A DNA stretch of 39,668 nt from Flavobacterium sp. (GCF_027484945.1 NZ_JAIXRZ010000069.1:1-39668), one strand, 5' to 3'; positions 23,268 to 33,036 are shown, numbered from the stretch's first letter. Made by a program: numbers and translations. The notes: a model not told the origin generated them from the sequence alone.

Positions 23268-26114
23268 CTAATGTGCTGCCAGCCAATCCTTGCCAAATCC
23301 AATTTCAACTTCAAGCGGAACGGCCATTTGGAATGCGTTTTCCATTTCATATTTAATCATTGGCTGGATTTTTTCCAACTCTGATTCATGCACATCGAAA
23401 ACCAATTCGTCGTGTACTTGCAACAACATTTTTGATTTCCAGTTTTCGGAATTCAATTTTCGGTGAATGTTGATCATCGCAATTTTGATAATGTCAGCTG
23501 CAGAGCCTTGAATAGGGGCATTGACTGCATTTCGTTCGGCACCTCCACGCACTACTGCATTGGCAGAATTGATGTCTTTTAAATACCTACGGCGACCCGA
23601 TATGGTTTCTACATAACCATTTTCGCGTGCAAATTCGACTTGATTTTGCATATACGATTTCAACTTAGGATAGGTTTGGTAATAGGCATCAATCAACGCA
23701 GCACTTTCACTACGGGTTAATGAAGTTTGGTTTGAAAGTCCAAATGCAGATACCCCATAAATAATTCCGAAATTCACAGTTTTGGCATTACTGCGTTGTT
23801 CTTTCGTCACTTCATCCAAGGGTACATTGAAAACTTTAGCAGCAGTACTTCGGTGAATATCTTCATTATTTTGAAATGCTTTAATCATATTTTCTTCGCC
23901 ACTCAATGCGGCAATAATGCGTAATTCAATTTGGGAATAATCGGCAGAGAGTAACACAAATTCATCATTTTTGGCAACAAAGGCTTTCCGAATTTGGCGA
24001 CCGCGTTCTGTTCGAATAGGAATATTTTGAAGATTAGGATTATTCGAACTCAAACGTCCCGTTGCAGCTACCGTTTGCATATAGTCTGTATGAACACGTA
24101 AGGTTTTGGGATCAACTTGGTTGGGAAGGGCTTCTACATAGGTACTTTGCAATTTAACCAATTGTCGCCACTCCAAAATATCGCGAACAATTTGATGCTC
24201 GTTGGATAAATAACTCAGCACTTCCTCCCCAGTTGCATACTGACCCGTTTTGGTTTTCTTTTGTTTTGCACCCCCAATTTTCATTTTTTCAAACAACACA
24301 TCGCCCAATTGTTTGGGAGAGGCAAGGTTGAATGATTCACCGGCAGCTTCGTATATTTTTTGTTCTAAACTTTTTATTTCTACAGCCATGTCTTTGGCCA
24401 TGTTTTTAAGGTAATCAACATCGAGACGAATTCCTTCGCGTTCCATATCGGCTAGTACTTGCACCAGCGGGATTTCGATTTCGTCAAATAGTTTTTGTGT
24501 ACCCACTCGTTCAAGTATGGGTTGAAAATGTTCTTTGAGTTGAAAGGTCACATCGGCATCTTCGGCGGCATATTCTTTGATTGTTTCTAGCGGTACCTCC
24601 CGCATTGAAAGTTGATTTTTGCCTTTTTTCCCAATTAGTGCTTCAATTGATTGCGGGGTATATTGTAAATAAGTTTCACTCAAAATGTCCATGTTGTGCC
24701 GCATATCTGGATTTATCAGATAGTGTGCAATCATGGTGTCAAAGAGTTTTCCTTTAACAGTGAGGGAATATTGAGCCAGAACTTTAAGATCATATTTAAT
24801 ATTTTGTCCAATTTTTTCAATCGAATCGTTTTCAAAAAATGGGCGAAGCTTATCGACCACTTTTTGCGCTTCTTCACGTTGTTCTGGTATAGGCACATAA
24901 TATGCTTTTCCTTTTTCCCAAGCAAACGCAATTCCTACCAATTCGGCATTATTGGCGTCGATACCCGTAGTTTCGGTATCAAAGCATACAGCCGATTGTT
25001 TCATCAGATTTTGCACTAGCAATTGAAGTGGTAAATCACCTTGAATGGTTTGATAAAGATGGGCTGTATTGGTTAAAGTGGCGTATTGTTGAAATGTAGG
25101 AACATCTTCATCATCGATAAACCCAAATAAATCCATTTGATTTTGGGGTGTTGCTTTTGAAGGATTTTTTTTAACGACGGGTTCGGTTTTTGCTGGGGTG
25201 TCGGATGTATTAATTTCATCATAATCGTTACCACTTCCAAAAAGCTTATCAAATTGGGCCTTCATTTGACGAAATTCCAATTCTTGAAACAACGCATCGG
25301 TTTTTTCCACATCAGGACGCGAAAGTTCAAATGCTTCTTCATCAAAATCAACGGGGCAATCGAGCAAGATGGTAGCCAATTTTTTGGAGAGGATTCCTTG
25401 TGCTTTGTTGGCCTCTATCTTATCTTTGATTGCACCTTTTAATTTGTCGGTATTGGCCAAAAGGTTTTCCATTGAGCCAAATTCTGCCAATAGTTTTTTT
25501 GCGGTTTTTTCACCAACTCCTGGAAGTCCGGGGATATTATCAACGGCATCTCCCATCATACCTAAGAAATCGATCACTTGAAGCGGGTCGTTGATTTCAA
25601 ATTTTTGCTTAACCTCTTCAATACCCCAAATTTCAATATCATTACCCATTCGCGCTGGGCGATACATGAAAATATTTTCTGAAACTAATTGCCCAAAATC
25701 TTTATCGGGAGTAACCATATAGACCTTATAGCCTTTTTTTTCAGCTTTTTTGGCTAACGTTCCAATTAAATCATCGGCTTCAAATCCGGCTTTTTCGATA
25801 ATCGGGATATGCATCGCTTGCAATAGCGCTTGTATATAAGGAACGGCAATTTTAATGGCCTCGGGAGTTTCATCGCGGTTTGCTTTGTAATCGGTAAACA
25901 TTTCCAAACGATAGTCGCTTCCCCCTTTGTCGAAAGCTACGGCTAAATGATCGGGTTTTTCACGCTTAATCACATCCATTAGTGAATTCATGAAGCCCAT
26001 AATGGCCGATGTATCCATTCCCTTGGAGTTGATGCGAGGGTTTTTAATAAAGGCATAATACCCACGAAAAATCAGAGCATAGGCATCGAGTAAGAATAAG
26101 CGTTTTTGTGACAT
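23268..26114 (-). CDS. polA: DNA polymerase I
   Basis: 948 aa. All three domains are present. The 5'-3' nuclease covers 1-~290 (LLDAYALIFRGYYAF, DKDFGQLV, DFLGMMGDAVDNIPGLPGVG). The 3'-5' exonuclease starts near 373 with metal ligands D379-T-E381. The polymerase domain shows motif A (SADYSQIELRIIAALSGEE, ~715-735), the O-helix region RSNAKTVNFGIIYGVSAFGL and motif C (QVHDELVFDVHE, ~905). Proofreading therefore looks active, unlike the degenerate domain of Taq or Bacillus enzymes. It acts in Okazaki-fragment processing and repair. Confidence 0.98.
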   Translation of the reverse strand: MSQKRLFLLDAYALIFRGYYAFIKNPRINSKGMDTSAIMGFMNSLMDVIKREKPDHLAVAFDKGGSDYRLEMFTDYKANRDETPEAIKIAVPYIQALLQAMHIPIIEKAGFEADDLIGTLAKKAEKKGYKVYMVTPDKDFGQLVSENIFMYRPARMGNDIEIWGIEEVKQKFEINDPLQVIDFLGMMGDAVDNIPGLPGVGEKTAKKLLAEFGSMENLLANTDKLKGAIKDKIEANKAQGILSKKLATILLDCPVDFDEEAFELSRPDVEKTDALFQELEFRQMKAQFDKLFGSGNDYDEINTSDTPAKTEPVVKKNPSKATPQNQMDLFGFIDDEDVPTFQQYATLTNTAHLYQTIQGDLPLQLLVQNLMKQSAVCFDTETTGIDANNAELVGIAFAWEKGKAYYVPIPEQREEAQKVVDKLRPFFENDSIEKIGQNIKYDLKVLAQYSLTVKGKLFDTMIAHYLINPDMRHNMDILSETYLQYTPQSIEALIGKKGKNQLSMREVPLETIKEYAAEDADVTFQLKEHFQPILERVGTQKLFDEIEIPLVQVLADMEREGIRLDVDYLKNMAKDMAVEIKSLEQKIYEAAGESFNLASPKQLGDVLFEKMKIGGAKQKKTKTGQYATGEEVLSYLSNEHQIVRDILEWRQLVKLQSTYVEALPNQVDPKTLRVHTDYMQTVAATGRLSSNNPNLQNIPIRTERGRQIRKAFVAKNDEFVLLSADYSQIELRIIAALSGEENMIKAFQNNEDIHRSTAAKVFNVPLDEVTKEQRSNAKTVNFGIIYGVSAFGLSNQTSLTRSESAALIDAYYQTYPKLKSYMQNQVEFARENGYVETISGRRRYLKDINSANAVVRGGAERNAVNAPIQGSAADIIKIAMINIHRKLNSENWKSKMLLQVHDELVFDVHESELEKIQPMIKYEMENAFQMAVPLEVEIGFGKDWLAAH

Positions 26115-26128
26115 GAATTACTTTTTTT

Positions 26129-26233
26129 CAAAAATAGTAAACTTCAGCGTGCAACCTAAATAAATCCCTAAATTTACCAAGGGTTAAATATTCCTTAAAA
26201 AACAAGTAGTTTACTGTCAGTAGGATAATTTTG
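26129..26233. promoter_or_regulatory. Divergent -7 elements for polA (-) and the metallophosphoesterase (+)
   Basis: Minus strand: TATTTTTG (26136-26129), with a TTG 15 bases further upstream (26154-26152). Plus strand: TAATTTTG (26226-26233), 14 bases before the ATG at 26248, with no clear -33 element. Confidence 0.5.
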
Positions 26234-26247
26234 CACTTTATTAGTTT

Positions 26248-27495
26248 ATGAAAACACGATTTTTAATTGTTCTCACCTTAATCTTTGCTGTAGTTGCATT
26301 GATTGAAGTATATTCATTTCAAGTGGTGAAAACAGTATGTAAATCTCGATGGATTCACTGGAGTTATGTATTGCTTTCTGTTTTGGTTTACGGTCTTTTT
26401 TTCTATAACTTATTTACGTTTGACAGGAAAGTAGGACAGAATCAAGCCACCCTTATGGCAACAGGATTGTTTTTGTTGTTTACCATTCCCAAATTGTTGA
26501 TTGTTCCTATTTTGTTTTTTGAAGATGTAATCCGGGTTCTAATTTGGATTAAAGATTTAGTCACCTATTCCGATTCGAGTTTGGTTACGATCAGCGAACG
26601 CAGAAAATTTTTAAGTCAAATTGCCTTGGGCGTTGCGGCGGTTCCATTTTTGTCGTTACTGTATGGGATGACCAAAGGGAAATACAACTTCAAGGTTCGA
26701 AAAGAAACCTTGCTTTTTGAAGATCTTCCAGAAGCATTTGACGGATTCAAGCTAACGCAAATTTCAGATATTCACAGCGGTAGTTTTGATGACCCTGAAA
26801 AAATTAAATACGCGATAGATTTGATAAATGAACAAGAGTCGGACTTACTTTTATTCACAGGAGATATTGTAAATAATCACGCTCACGAAATGCGACCATG
26901 GATTGATTTATTTAAATCTATTCGTCCCCACACGCATGGAAAATACTCTGTTTTAGGCAATCATGACTATGGTGAATATTTAGAATGGGACTCACCAAAA
27001 GATAAGGAAGTTAATTTTGAAAATATTAAAGATTTACACCGCCAAATTGATTTCAAACTATTGTTGAATGAGCATGTGAAACTGCAACAAGGGAATGATC
27101 AGATTGCTATTGTTGGGGTTGAAAATTGGGGAGTGAAATTTAAAAAAGCGGGTGATTTGACAAAAGCGACTTCGGGCTTAAACCCCGAGGATTTTAAAAT
27201 TTTAATGAGCCATGATCCGAGTCATTGGGATGTAGAGGTGAAGCACCATAAAAATCAGTATCATTTGACTTTGTCGGGGCATACGCATGGGCTTCAATTT
27301 GGAATTGAAATTCCGGGCTGGTTTAAATGGAGTCCAGTGAAATATGTCTATAATCAATGGGCTGGGTTGTATCAACATGCAGGACGCTACATTTATGTCA
27401 ACCGCGGTTTTGGTTTTCATGCATACCCTGGGCGGGTTGGAATTATGCCTGAAATTACCGTTATTGAACTAAAAAAAGGCAAGAGTATCGCATAA
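26248..27495 (+). CDS. Membrane-anchored calcineurin-like metallophosphoesterase
   Basis: 415 aa. About four hydrophobic segments (roughly 5-27, 36-58, 70-92, 124-144) precede the catalytic domain. The five metallophosphoesterase motifs are intact: QISDIHSG (~172), FTGDIVNNH (~203), LGNHDYGE (~233), a lone-His motif SHD (~314), and LSGHTHGLQFG (~341). The arrangement resembles YkuE/YpbG-type enzymes, some of which act on lipid-linked substrates. The substrate is unknown. Neighbours are polA (divergent) and a thioredoxin-fold gene 75 bases downstream. Confidence 0.92.
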   Translation: MKTRFLIVLTLIFAVVALIEVYSFQVVKTVCKSRWIHWSYVLLSVLVYGLFFYNLFTFDRKVGQNQATLMATGLFLLFTIPKLLIVPILFFEDVIRVLIWIKDLVTYSDSSLVTISERRKFLSQIALGVAAVPFLSLLYGMTKGKYNFKVRKETLLFEDLPEAFDGFKLTQISDIHSGSFDDPEKIKYAIDLINEQESDLLLFTGDIVNNHAHEMRPWIDLFKSIRPHTHGKYSVLGNHDYGEYLEWDSPKDKEVNFENIKDLHRQIDFKLLLNEHVKLQQGNDQIAIVGVENWGVKFKKAGDLTKATSGLNPEDFKILMSHDPSHWDVEVKHHKNQYHLTLSGHTHGLQFGIEIPGWFKWSPVKYVYNQWAGLYQHAGRYIYVNRGFGFHAYPGRVGIMPEITVIELKKGKSIA

Positions 27496-27570
27496 TTTGT
27501 TAAAAATACTACATTTGTATTCTAATATTTCTTTACTTTGAGTAGAGAATCCTAATAAACGATTGATTAT

Positions 27571-27867
27571 ATGTCGAAATTTGGAGAACTTATCAATGCA
27601 CAAGTACCAGTTTTGATTGACTTCTACACCGAGTGGAATGAGTCATCAGTGTCGATGCATCCCGTGATTCGGGATGTAGCAGCAGCGTTGGGCGATAAGG
27701 CAAAGGTGATCAAAATAGATGTTGATAAAAATCAAGAGTTGGCCGAAGCACTTCGAATCAAAGGCTTGCCTACCTTGATGATTTACAAAAATGGTCAAAT
27801 GGTTTGGAGGCAATCGGGTGAATTGGATGCCAATTCGTTGATCAATATTGTGAACGACCAGCTTTAA
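27571..27867 (+). CDS. Thioredoxin-fold protein lacking active-site cysteines
   Basis: 98 aa, complete thioredoxin fold with VLIDFYTEW (14-22), KVIKIDVDKNQELAEALRIK (45-64) and the cis-proline loop GLPTLMIYKNG (65-75). The WCGPC redox centre is replaced by W22-N-E-S-S26, and the protein has no cysteine at all, so it cannot be a disulfide reductase. It is probably a scaffold, chaperone or interaction module. No signal peptide, so cytoplasmic. The stop shares TTAA with the stop of the convergent deacetylase gene (27864-27867). Confidence 0.88.
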   Translation: MSKFGELINAQVPVLIDFYTEWNESSVSMHPVIRDVAAALGDKAKVIKIDVDKNQELAEALRIKGLPTLMIYKNGQMVWRQSGELDANSLINIVNDQL

Positions 27868-28502
27868 GTCAGCTTTTCACTTCGATATCCATTTTTAGAA
27901 AGATATTCTAAAGCCTTGGGCAATACCACTTTTAGGTTGCCTGAGGCTTTTTTGCTATCATGAAAAACGATGATGCTTCCGGGCTGAATATTTTTTGTGA
28001 TGGTATTGAGGCAAAAATCGGGCGACTTCGAATTGTCCCAATCGTAGGTTAGAATATCCCACATGATGATCGAATATCCTTTTTTTCGAAGTTGCCGAAT
28101 TTGTGATGGTTTTATTTTACCATAAGGCGGACGAAATAAGCTGCATTTAAGTTCTAATTTTGCTTCAATTTCTTGAGTACATTGCCTGCTATTTTCTAAA
28201 TAATCAGTTGTAGCATAGCGCCATCCATTCCAATGGTTAAAGGTGTGATTGCCAATAGCATGCTTTTTTTTAACTATTTTTTTGCCTATTTCTGGGTATT
28301 TACGAAGGTTGTCGCCGATAAGGAAAAACGTGGCTTTAAATCCATAACAATCCAATTGATCCATAACCCATTCCGTGATTTCAGGAGTAGGACCATCGTC
28401 AAAGGTTAGATAGACTACCTTTTCTTTTTTTGGTCCGTCCCAAATTAGTTGAGGAAAAAAGTATTTCACCCAGCGAGGAGTTTTGATCCAGCGTATATTC
28501 AT
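27864..28502 (-). CDS. Polysaccharide deacetylase (NodB/CE4 family)
   Basis: 212 aa. NodB homology motifs: VVYLTFDDGPTPE (~30-42, with the catalytic base D and a metal D), the His pair IGNHTFNHW (~82-90), and LFRPPYGK (~117-124); the late motif ends with IIVFHDS (~178-184). It hydrolyses N- or O-acetyl groups of cell-surface polysaccharide such as peptidoglycan or chitooligomers. No clear signal peptide, so either the location is atypical or export is non-classical. It lies just downstream of the DUF2723 gene behind a terminator. Confidence 0.9.
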   Translation of the reverse strand: MNIRWIKTPRWVKYFFPQLIWDGPKKEKVVYLTFDDGPTPEITEWVMDQLDCYGFKATFFLIGDNLRKYPEIGKKIVKKKHAIGNHTFNHWNGWRYATTDYLENSRQCTQEIEAKLELKCSLFRPPYGKIKPSQIRQLRKKGYSIIMWDILTYDWDNSKSPDFCLNTITKNIQPGSIIVFHDSKKASGNLKVVLPKALEYLSKNGYRSEKLT

Positions 28503-28513
28503 TAGTCAAAAGT

Positions 28514-28542
28514 AAAAAAAAGTGCCCCATTTGGAGCACTTT
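28514..28542 (-). terminator. Intrinsic terminator after the DUF2723 gene
   Basis: On the minus strand AAAGTGCTCC (28542-28533) pairs with GGGGCACT (28528-28521), with one G-T pair, followed by seven T. It starts four bases after the DUF2723 stop and precedes the deacetylase start at 28502. Confidence 0.85.
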
Positions 28543-28546
28543 GCTT

Positions 28547-31500
28547 TTATTCCGTCGGTCGATTAAATAAACCTTTAAATCGGTTGTTATAACTGTTGAA
28601 AGGACCTCTACATTGGTTGTAAAAGTCAATGTCACCATTTTTCTTTACGACTTTTAAAATATTACGGTAACGTTCGATTGCAGAGATAATATCAGTACCC
28701 ATAAACGATTTGTCATTGGCGTTAAAGGTGCTATAATACAGCAATTCCTGTTGGTATTTTTTGGTAATTTGAAGCGCCAACTCACGGGCCTTTTCTTTTT
28801 CACCCACTTTATAATAACCATTTACAAAAGGGTCAAGCGTTAAATAATAACCATAATAATCCAATGGCATTTTGGCAAGTGCTAATTCTATAATATTTTT
28901 TGCTTGCTTGATTTTCCCTTCTTTAATTAATAAATCCATAGTGCGCGCCATGTTGCCTCGGGTTGAAATACAATTACGACGGGTTTCAGGATCGTGATAA
29001 ATCGATTTTAATTCTCCATTACCCCATTGCCATTTCATGATTAAAGGGTACATTTTGTCGGTATCGATTTGTCCTAAATCGGGATAATTCTCTTCTATAA
29101 CGGGTGTCTTTATCGGAACTAATTTATAGACCATACCATCCAATTGTAGGTATTCTTTCATCCATAAATAGTCATCATCCCCAAAGCTCCCAGGGCTGAA
29201 ATAGATGGGGCGTTTCCAATGGTTGTTGTTAAGAATATCCAACATGATCAAACGATTCTTATACAATGCACCTCCCTTAATATCGATATCAATAAAGGGC
29301 ACGATAGAATCACTTTGTTTTGGATTGACCAATTTTCTATTTAATACGGTTGCTTTATCTACAGGAATTCGAACCTTATTGGTAGGGAAGAAATGGGCCC
29401 TGTGCTCATTGCGCATTTTAATCGTAGTAATCGTGTCTTCGCTTTTTGCAAATGCAATAAAATCATTTAAATTCCAACGGTTTTCGGTTTCTTTTTGAAA
29501 TATAATAATGTCGCGATTATCGGCAACAATTTGACTGTGCGTAAATGAAATAGGCAAACCCTCTGAATCATATACCTTTTGTTTCATTTGATCAATATAC
29601 CAATCGGTCATTAAAAGACTCGTATTTACAATGCGAACATCCGTTCGGTATCCTTCAATTTCTTGAGCATACCAAAGCGGGAAGGTATCATTATCACCAA
29701 TAGTAAATAAAATGGCGTTTTTATCACAAGAGTCCAAATAATTTTTTGCCATTGCAATAGCGGTATATCGATTCGAACGGTCGTGATCGTCCCAGTTCTC
29801 AGACGCCATTAAAACAGGTACTGCTAATAGCGAAAAGCTAACCGTAAGTATTGCCGCTGTTTGTGCTTTTATTTTTTCGGCAATTAATTCATAAATCGCA
29901 TACACGCCAAATCCTACCCATAGTGCAAAAACATAGAATGATCCCACTAAGGCATAGTCGCGTTCTCGGGGTTCAAAAGGGCGTTCGTTTAAGTAAATCT
30001 TCAACGCCAAACCGGTAAAGAGGAAAAGTGTTAGGATTACATAAAACGATTTTAAATCGCGTTGCGCATGGTACATGAATCCGAGAATTCCTAGGAAAAA
30101 AGGAAGGAAATAATAGAAGTTACGTCCTTTGTTGTTTTTTACATCATCGGGTAAATTATCCTGGGACCCTAAGTGCATTTCATCTATAGCTTTAATTCCA
30201 GACATCCAATTTCCATCTAAATTGTCATACCTCCCTTGGTTATCGTTTTGACGGCCCACAAAGTTCCATAGCAAATAGCGACCATACATATAGCCAAATT
30301 GGTATTCGATCATAAAGCTAACGTTTTGCCAAAAGGTAGGTTTTTCAACCTCAATATATTCGCTATAATATTTCAGAAAATTGATGTAGTCATCATTATC
30401 CAATTGCTTTTGGTTGTAGGCTTGGTTGAATTCATCTAAGCCTTTGAGCAGTTCCTCATTCTCCATATATTCTGGGCGAATCTTGTATTTAGGGACACCA
30501 ACAAAATTTACATAACCTTTGATGTTGTCAGTGCTCCACATACGCGGTAAAATCGCACGGTGATTGCTATTTGAATTTTGCTCAGCATTTTTGTAATTAT
30601 TTACAATGACATACTTTCCTGTTTTTTCGTCGCGCTCGTAGTTTGGACTTTTATCCAAATACGGTTGTTCTTCATCGGGGCCTGCAAACATATCGGTGTA
30701 TTGAGGTCCGTAAAATAGAGGATTTACTCCATACTGTTCCCGATTGTAATACGCCAATACTTCTGCAGCATCGGATGGATTATTTTCGTTGATAGGGGTA
30801 TTGGCATTGGCACGAATAGGGAGCATGATCCAAGTGGAGAAACCAATGAGAACGAAAAGCACACATAATAATGCCGTATTTACAACTGGCAAATTTTGGT
30901 TTCGGGTATACCGCAAGCCAGTGTAAAAAAGAACAATGATTAACAAAAAGGCAAAAATGGTTCCCGAATTAAATGGCAACCCAAATGAGTTAACCATGAA
31001 AATTTCGGTTTTTGCAAAAAAGGCTAATGTATAGGGGAGTAATAATTTGAAGATAAATAATAGGATTGCAATAATTACCCCGTTAGCAATCAGGAAATTT
31101 TTAAGAGTGATTTTTTTGTAATTTTTAAAATAATATAAAAATCCAATTGAAGGAATCGTGAGTAACGCCATAAAGTGAACGCCAAAGGACAATCCGACCA
31201 TTAAACTAATTAAGAGCAGCCATTTGTTGCCTTTTGGGGTGTGCATTTCTTGTTCCCAACGTAGACCAAGCCACAATAATAAGGCAATCATAAACATAGC
31301 CATGGCATATACCTCTGCCTCTACGGCATTAAACCAAAAACTGTCGGAGAACGTAAATGTCAACGCTCCAATTAACGATGCACCTAATATAACTTTATTG
31401 TTGGTGTCGGTTAATTCATTATAGGAACCAACTATTTTCCGCATTAATATCGTGGAAGACCAAAACAAAAACAATATCGAAAAAGCACTCGAAAATACAG

Positions 31501-31750
31501 CCAACATATTTACCATCAATGCGATGGTTTCTTTATTTACAGCAAATAGAGCAAAAAAGGCACCTAACATTTGGAATAGAGGGGCTCCAGGTGGGTGTCC
31601 CACTTCCAGATTGGCTGCAGTTGCAATATATTCTCCACAATCCCAAAAACTCATAGTGGGTTCTACGGTCAAGCAATACGTAAGTAAGGCGATTCCAAAG
31701 GCAGTCCACCCAAGGATATTGTTCCACTTTTTAAAGTCGAATGGCGTCAT
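28547..31750 (-). CDS. DUF2723 multi-pass membrane protein (putative GT-C-type protein O-mannosyltransferase relative)
   Basis: 1067 aa. The N-terminal ~340 residues carry many membrane segments and the DUF2723 signature TVEPTMSFWDCGEYIATAAN (~28-47), GHPPGAPLFQMLG (~52-64), then DSFWFNAVEAEVYAM (~135-149). A second hydrophobic block lies at ~570-670 (NERPFEPRERDYALVGSFYV). The C-terminal ~400 aa are soluble and probably periplasmic, ending in a TPR-like helical region. The fold class resembles GT-C glycosyltransferases that use lipid-linked sugars; the human member TMEM260 has been reported as a protein O-mannosyltransferase. Flavobacteria O-glycosylate secreted proteins, so that role is plausible but inferred. 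Confidence 0.88.
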   Translation of the reverse strand: MTPFDFKKWNNILGWTAFGIALLTYCLTVEPTMSFWDCGEYIATAANLEVGHPPGAPLFQMLGAFFALFAVNKETIALMVNMLAVFSSAFSILFLFWSSTILMRKIVGSYNELTDTNNKVILGASLIGALTFTFSDSFWFNAVEAEVYAMAMFMIALLLWLGLRWEQEMHTPKGNKWLLLISLMVGLSFGVHFMALLTIPSIGFLYYFKNYKKITLKNFLIANGVIIAILLFIFKLLLPYTLAFFAKTEIFMVNSFGLPFNSGTIFAFLLIIVLFYTGLRYTRNQNLPVVNTALLCVLFVLIGFSTWIMLPIRANANTPINENNPSDAAEVLAYYNREQYGVNPLFYGPQYTDMFAGPDEEQPYLDKSPNYERDEKTGKYVIVNNYKNAEQNSNSNHRAILPRMWSTDNIKGYVNFVGVPKYKIRPEYMENEELLKGLDEFNQAYNQKQLDNDDYINFLKYYSEYIEVEKPTFWQNVSFMIEYQFGYMYGRYLLWNFVGRQNDNQGRYDNLDGNWMSGIKAIDEMHLGSQDNLPDDVKNNKGRNFYYFLPFFLGILGFMYHAQRDLKSFYVILTLFLFTGLALKIYLNERPFEPRERDYALVGSFYVFALWVGFGVYAIYELIAEKIKAQTAAILTVSFSLLAVPVLMASENWDDHDRSNRYTAIAMAKNYLDSCDKNAILFTIGDNDTFPLWYAQEIEGYRTDVRIVNTSLLMTDWYIDQMKQKVYDSEGLPISFTHSQIVADNRDIIIFQKETENRWNLNDFIAFAKSEDTITTIKMRNEHRAHFFPTNKVRIPVDKATVLNRKLVNPKQSDSIVPFIDIDIKGGALYKNRLIMLDILNNNHWKRPIYFSPGSFGDDDYLWMKEYLQLDGMVYKLVPIKTPVIEENYPDLGQIDTDKMYPLIMKWQWGNGELKSIYHDPETRRNCISTRGNMARTMDLLIKEGKIKQAKNIIELALAKMPLDYYGYYLTLDPFVNGYYKVGEKEKARELALQITKKYQQELLYYSTFNANDKSFMGTDIISAIERYRNILKVVKKNGDIDFYNQCRGPFNSYNNRFKGLFNRPTE

Positions 31751-31910
31751 AAATTGGCTTTTTTATTACACTTGCAAAGAAACTATTTTTTTTGCGTTTT
31801 GATTGAAGTCTTAACAAAAAAATCGTTTCGATTGCTTTGGTTGTATTTTTTTAACGAGGGGCACTACATTTAGTGGCAAGGCAAAAAAAATCAAAATATT
31901 TTTAAAAGAC

Positions 31911-31940
31911 TTGCTTTAAATAAAAAATGTATTAAATTTG
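31911..31940 (+). promoter_or_regulatory. Promoter of the tRNA-Gln gene
   Basis: TTG (31911-31913), 19 bases, TAAATTTG (31933-31940): a textbook Bacteroidetes promoter. The expected start is about six bases before the tRNA. The rest of 31751-31910 is AT-rich with nothing recognisable. Confidence 0.82.
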
Positions 31941-31952
31941 CACCCGCAATAA

Positions 31953-32023
31953 TGGTCTATGGTGTAACGGTAACACTACTGATTTTGGTTCAGTCATTCA
32001 AGGTTCGAATCCTTGTAGACCAA
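31953..32023 (+). tRNA. tRNA-Gln (anticodon UUG)
   Basis: 71 nt cloverleaf. Acceptor TGGTCTA (31953-31959) pairs with TAGACCA (32016-32022), discriminator A32023. Anticodon stem ACTGA/TCAGT encloses TTTTGGT with anticodon TTG at 31985-31987. The T arm has GGTTCGAATCC. The 3' CCA is not encoded. Confidence 0.96.
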
Positions 32024-32027
32024 CAAA

Positions 32028-32055
32028 AAGCCCAACAGAACTGTTGGGCTTTTTT
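32028..32055. terminator. Bidirectional intrinsic terminator after tRNA-Gln and the universal stress gene
   Basis: AAGCCCAACAG (32028-32038) pairs with CTGTTGGGCTT (32041-32051), followed by T on the plus strand and by A on the other side giving T on the minus strand. A small hairpin GGTATTTAATACC follows at 32056-32068. Confidence 0.9.
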
Positions 32056-32113
32056 GGTATTTAATACCTAAATTATTGGCTGTTCAAATTGACTTAACAT
32101 TTGCTAAGTAGAA

Positions 32114-32938
32114 TTAGATTTTAAAAGTAATAACCGGACGCGTTGCGTGGTTTACTAAATCCTCACTGATACTTCCGTTAAAGAAGTGTGCAAGTCCTTT
32201 TCTGCCATGGGTGCTCATTCCAATCAAATCGGCATTGATGCTGTTAGCAAAATTCAAAATCCCTTTTTCAACATTGGTCTCATTATAGATATGAGTTTCA
32301 AATTGGTGAATAAGGAACTCGCGTACAAAATGATCAATAGTTGCTTGCGAGGTTGAAGTCGACTTAAAGTTGTTTGGGGTATTAATCATTACTAAATGAA
32401 GGGTAGCACCAAATTTATTTGCAAATTCAACCGCTTTTCCAAATGGTTGTTTGGCTTCATCCGTAAAGTCAGACGCAAAAACAAATTGGTTAACATTAAA
32501 TTCGCCCTCATCTTTTTTGATGATTAAAACAGGTACTTCTGAATTGCGAACAACTTTTTCGGCGTTTGAACCAACAAACATTTCTTTGTATCCACTTGCG
32601 CCATGAGATCCCATTACGATGAGGTCGATATTATTGATGCGGCTGATGTTTAAAATCCCTTCAAAAGCCATTTCAAATTGGATTACTTTAGATACTTTAA
32701 TGCCGTTTAAATAATCGACGTCCATTAATTCGTCCAATTTATTGATAGCTGCATTTTTAAAGAACATCAGTTCGGGAATATCGTGTCCTTTGCTAATTGC
32801 ATCACTTCCTTCGTGGGGAAGTTCCAACATATGTAATAAAATAATTTCACCATCATTGCTGCGTGCAATTTGTGCAGCAACTTTTAACGCATATTCGGCA
32901 TGGTCTGAAAAATCTGTTGGGATAAGAATTTTTTTCAT
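32114..32938 (-). CDS. Universal stress protein with two tandem UspA domains
   Basis: 274 aa. Domain 1 (1-~142) opens KKILIPTDFSDHAEYALKVA and has the ATP-binding loop MGSHGASGYKEMFVGSNAEK (~112-131). Domain 2 (~148-274) has FASDFTDEAKQPFGKAVEFA and MSTHGRKGLAHFFNGSISED. Both glycine loops are retained, so ATP binding is plausible. Single-gene unit; function is generic stress survival. Confidence 0.92.
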   Translation of the reverse strand: MKKILIPTDFSDHAEYALKVAAQIARSNDGEIILLHMLELPHEGSDAISKGHDIPELMFFKNAAINKLDELMDVDYLNGIKVSKVIQFEMAFEGILNISRINNIDLIVMGSHGASGYKEMFVGSNAEKVVRNSEVPVLIIKKDEGEFNVNQFVFASDFTDEAKQPFGKAVEFANKFGATLHLVMINTPNNFKSTSTSQATIDHFVREFLIHQFETHIYNETNVEKGILNFANSINADLIGMSTHGRKGLAHFFNGSISEDLVNHATRPVITFKI

Positions 32939-33028
32939 TTTTAAGAAAAATTATAAATTGTTTAATTATTAAATAAAGGTACAAAAAAATAATCATCCTA
33001 ATTCTGTTTTTTTAAAATAAAAAAATCC

Positions 33029-33036
33029 TATATTTG
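33029..33036 (+). promoter_or_regulatory. -7 element for rimP-nusA-infB
   Basis: TATATTTG fits TAnnTTTG; the expected start is near 33043. The -33 position has only TTT-rich sequence. Confidence 0.55.

Noticed and set aside
23181..23384. A 67-residue open frame with repeating LLPTEHC/LLNTAHC peptides
   Set aside because: It is just the translation of heptamer array C (7-bp units give a 7-residue period) and runs into polA antisense; no independent gene signals.
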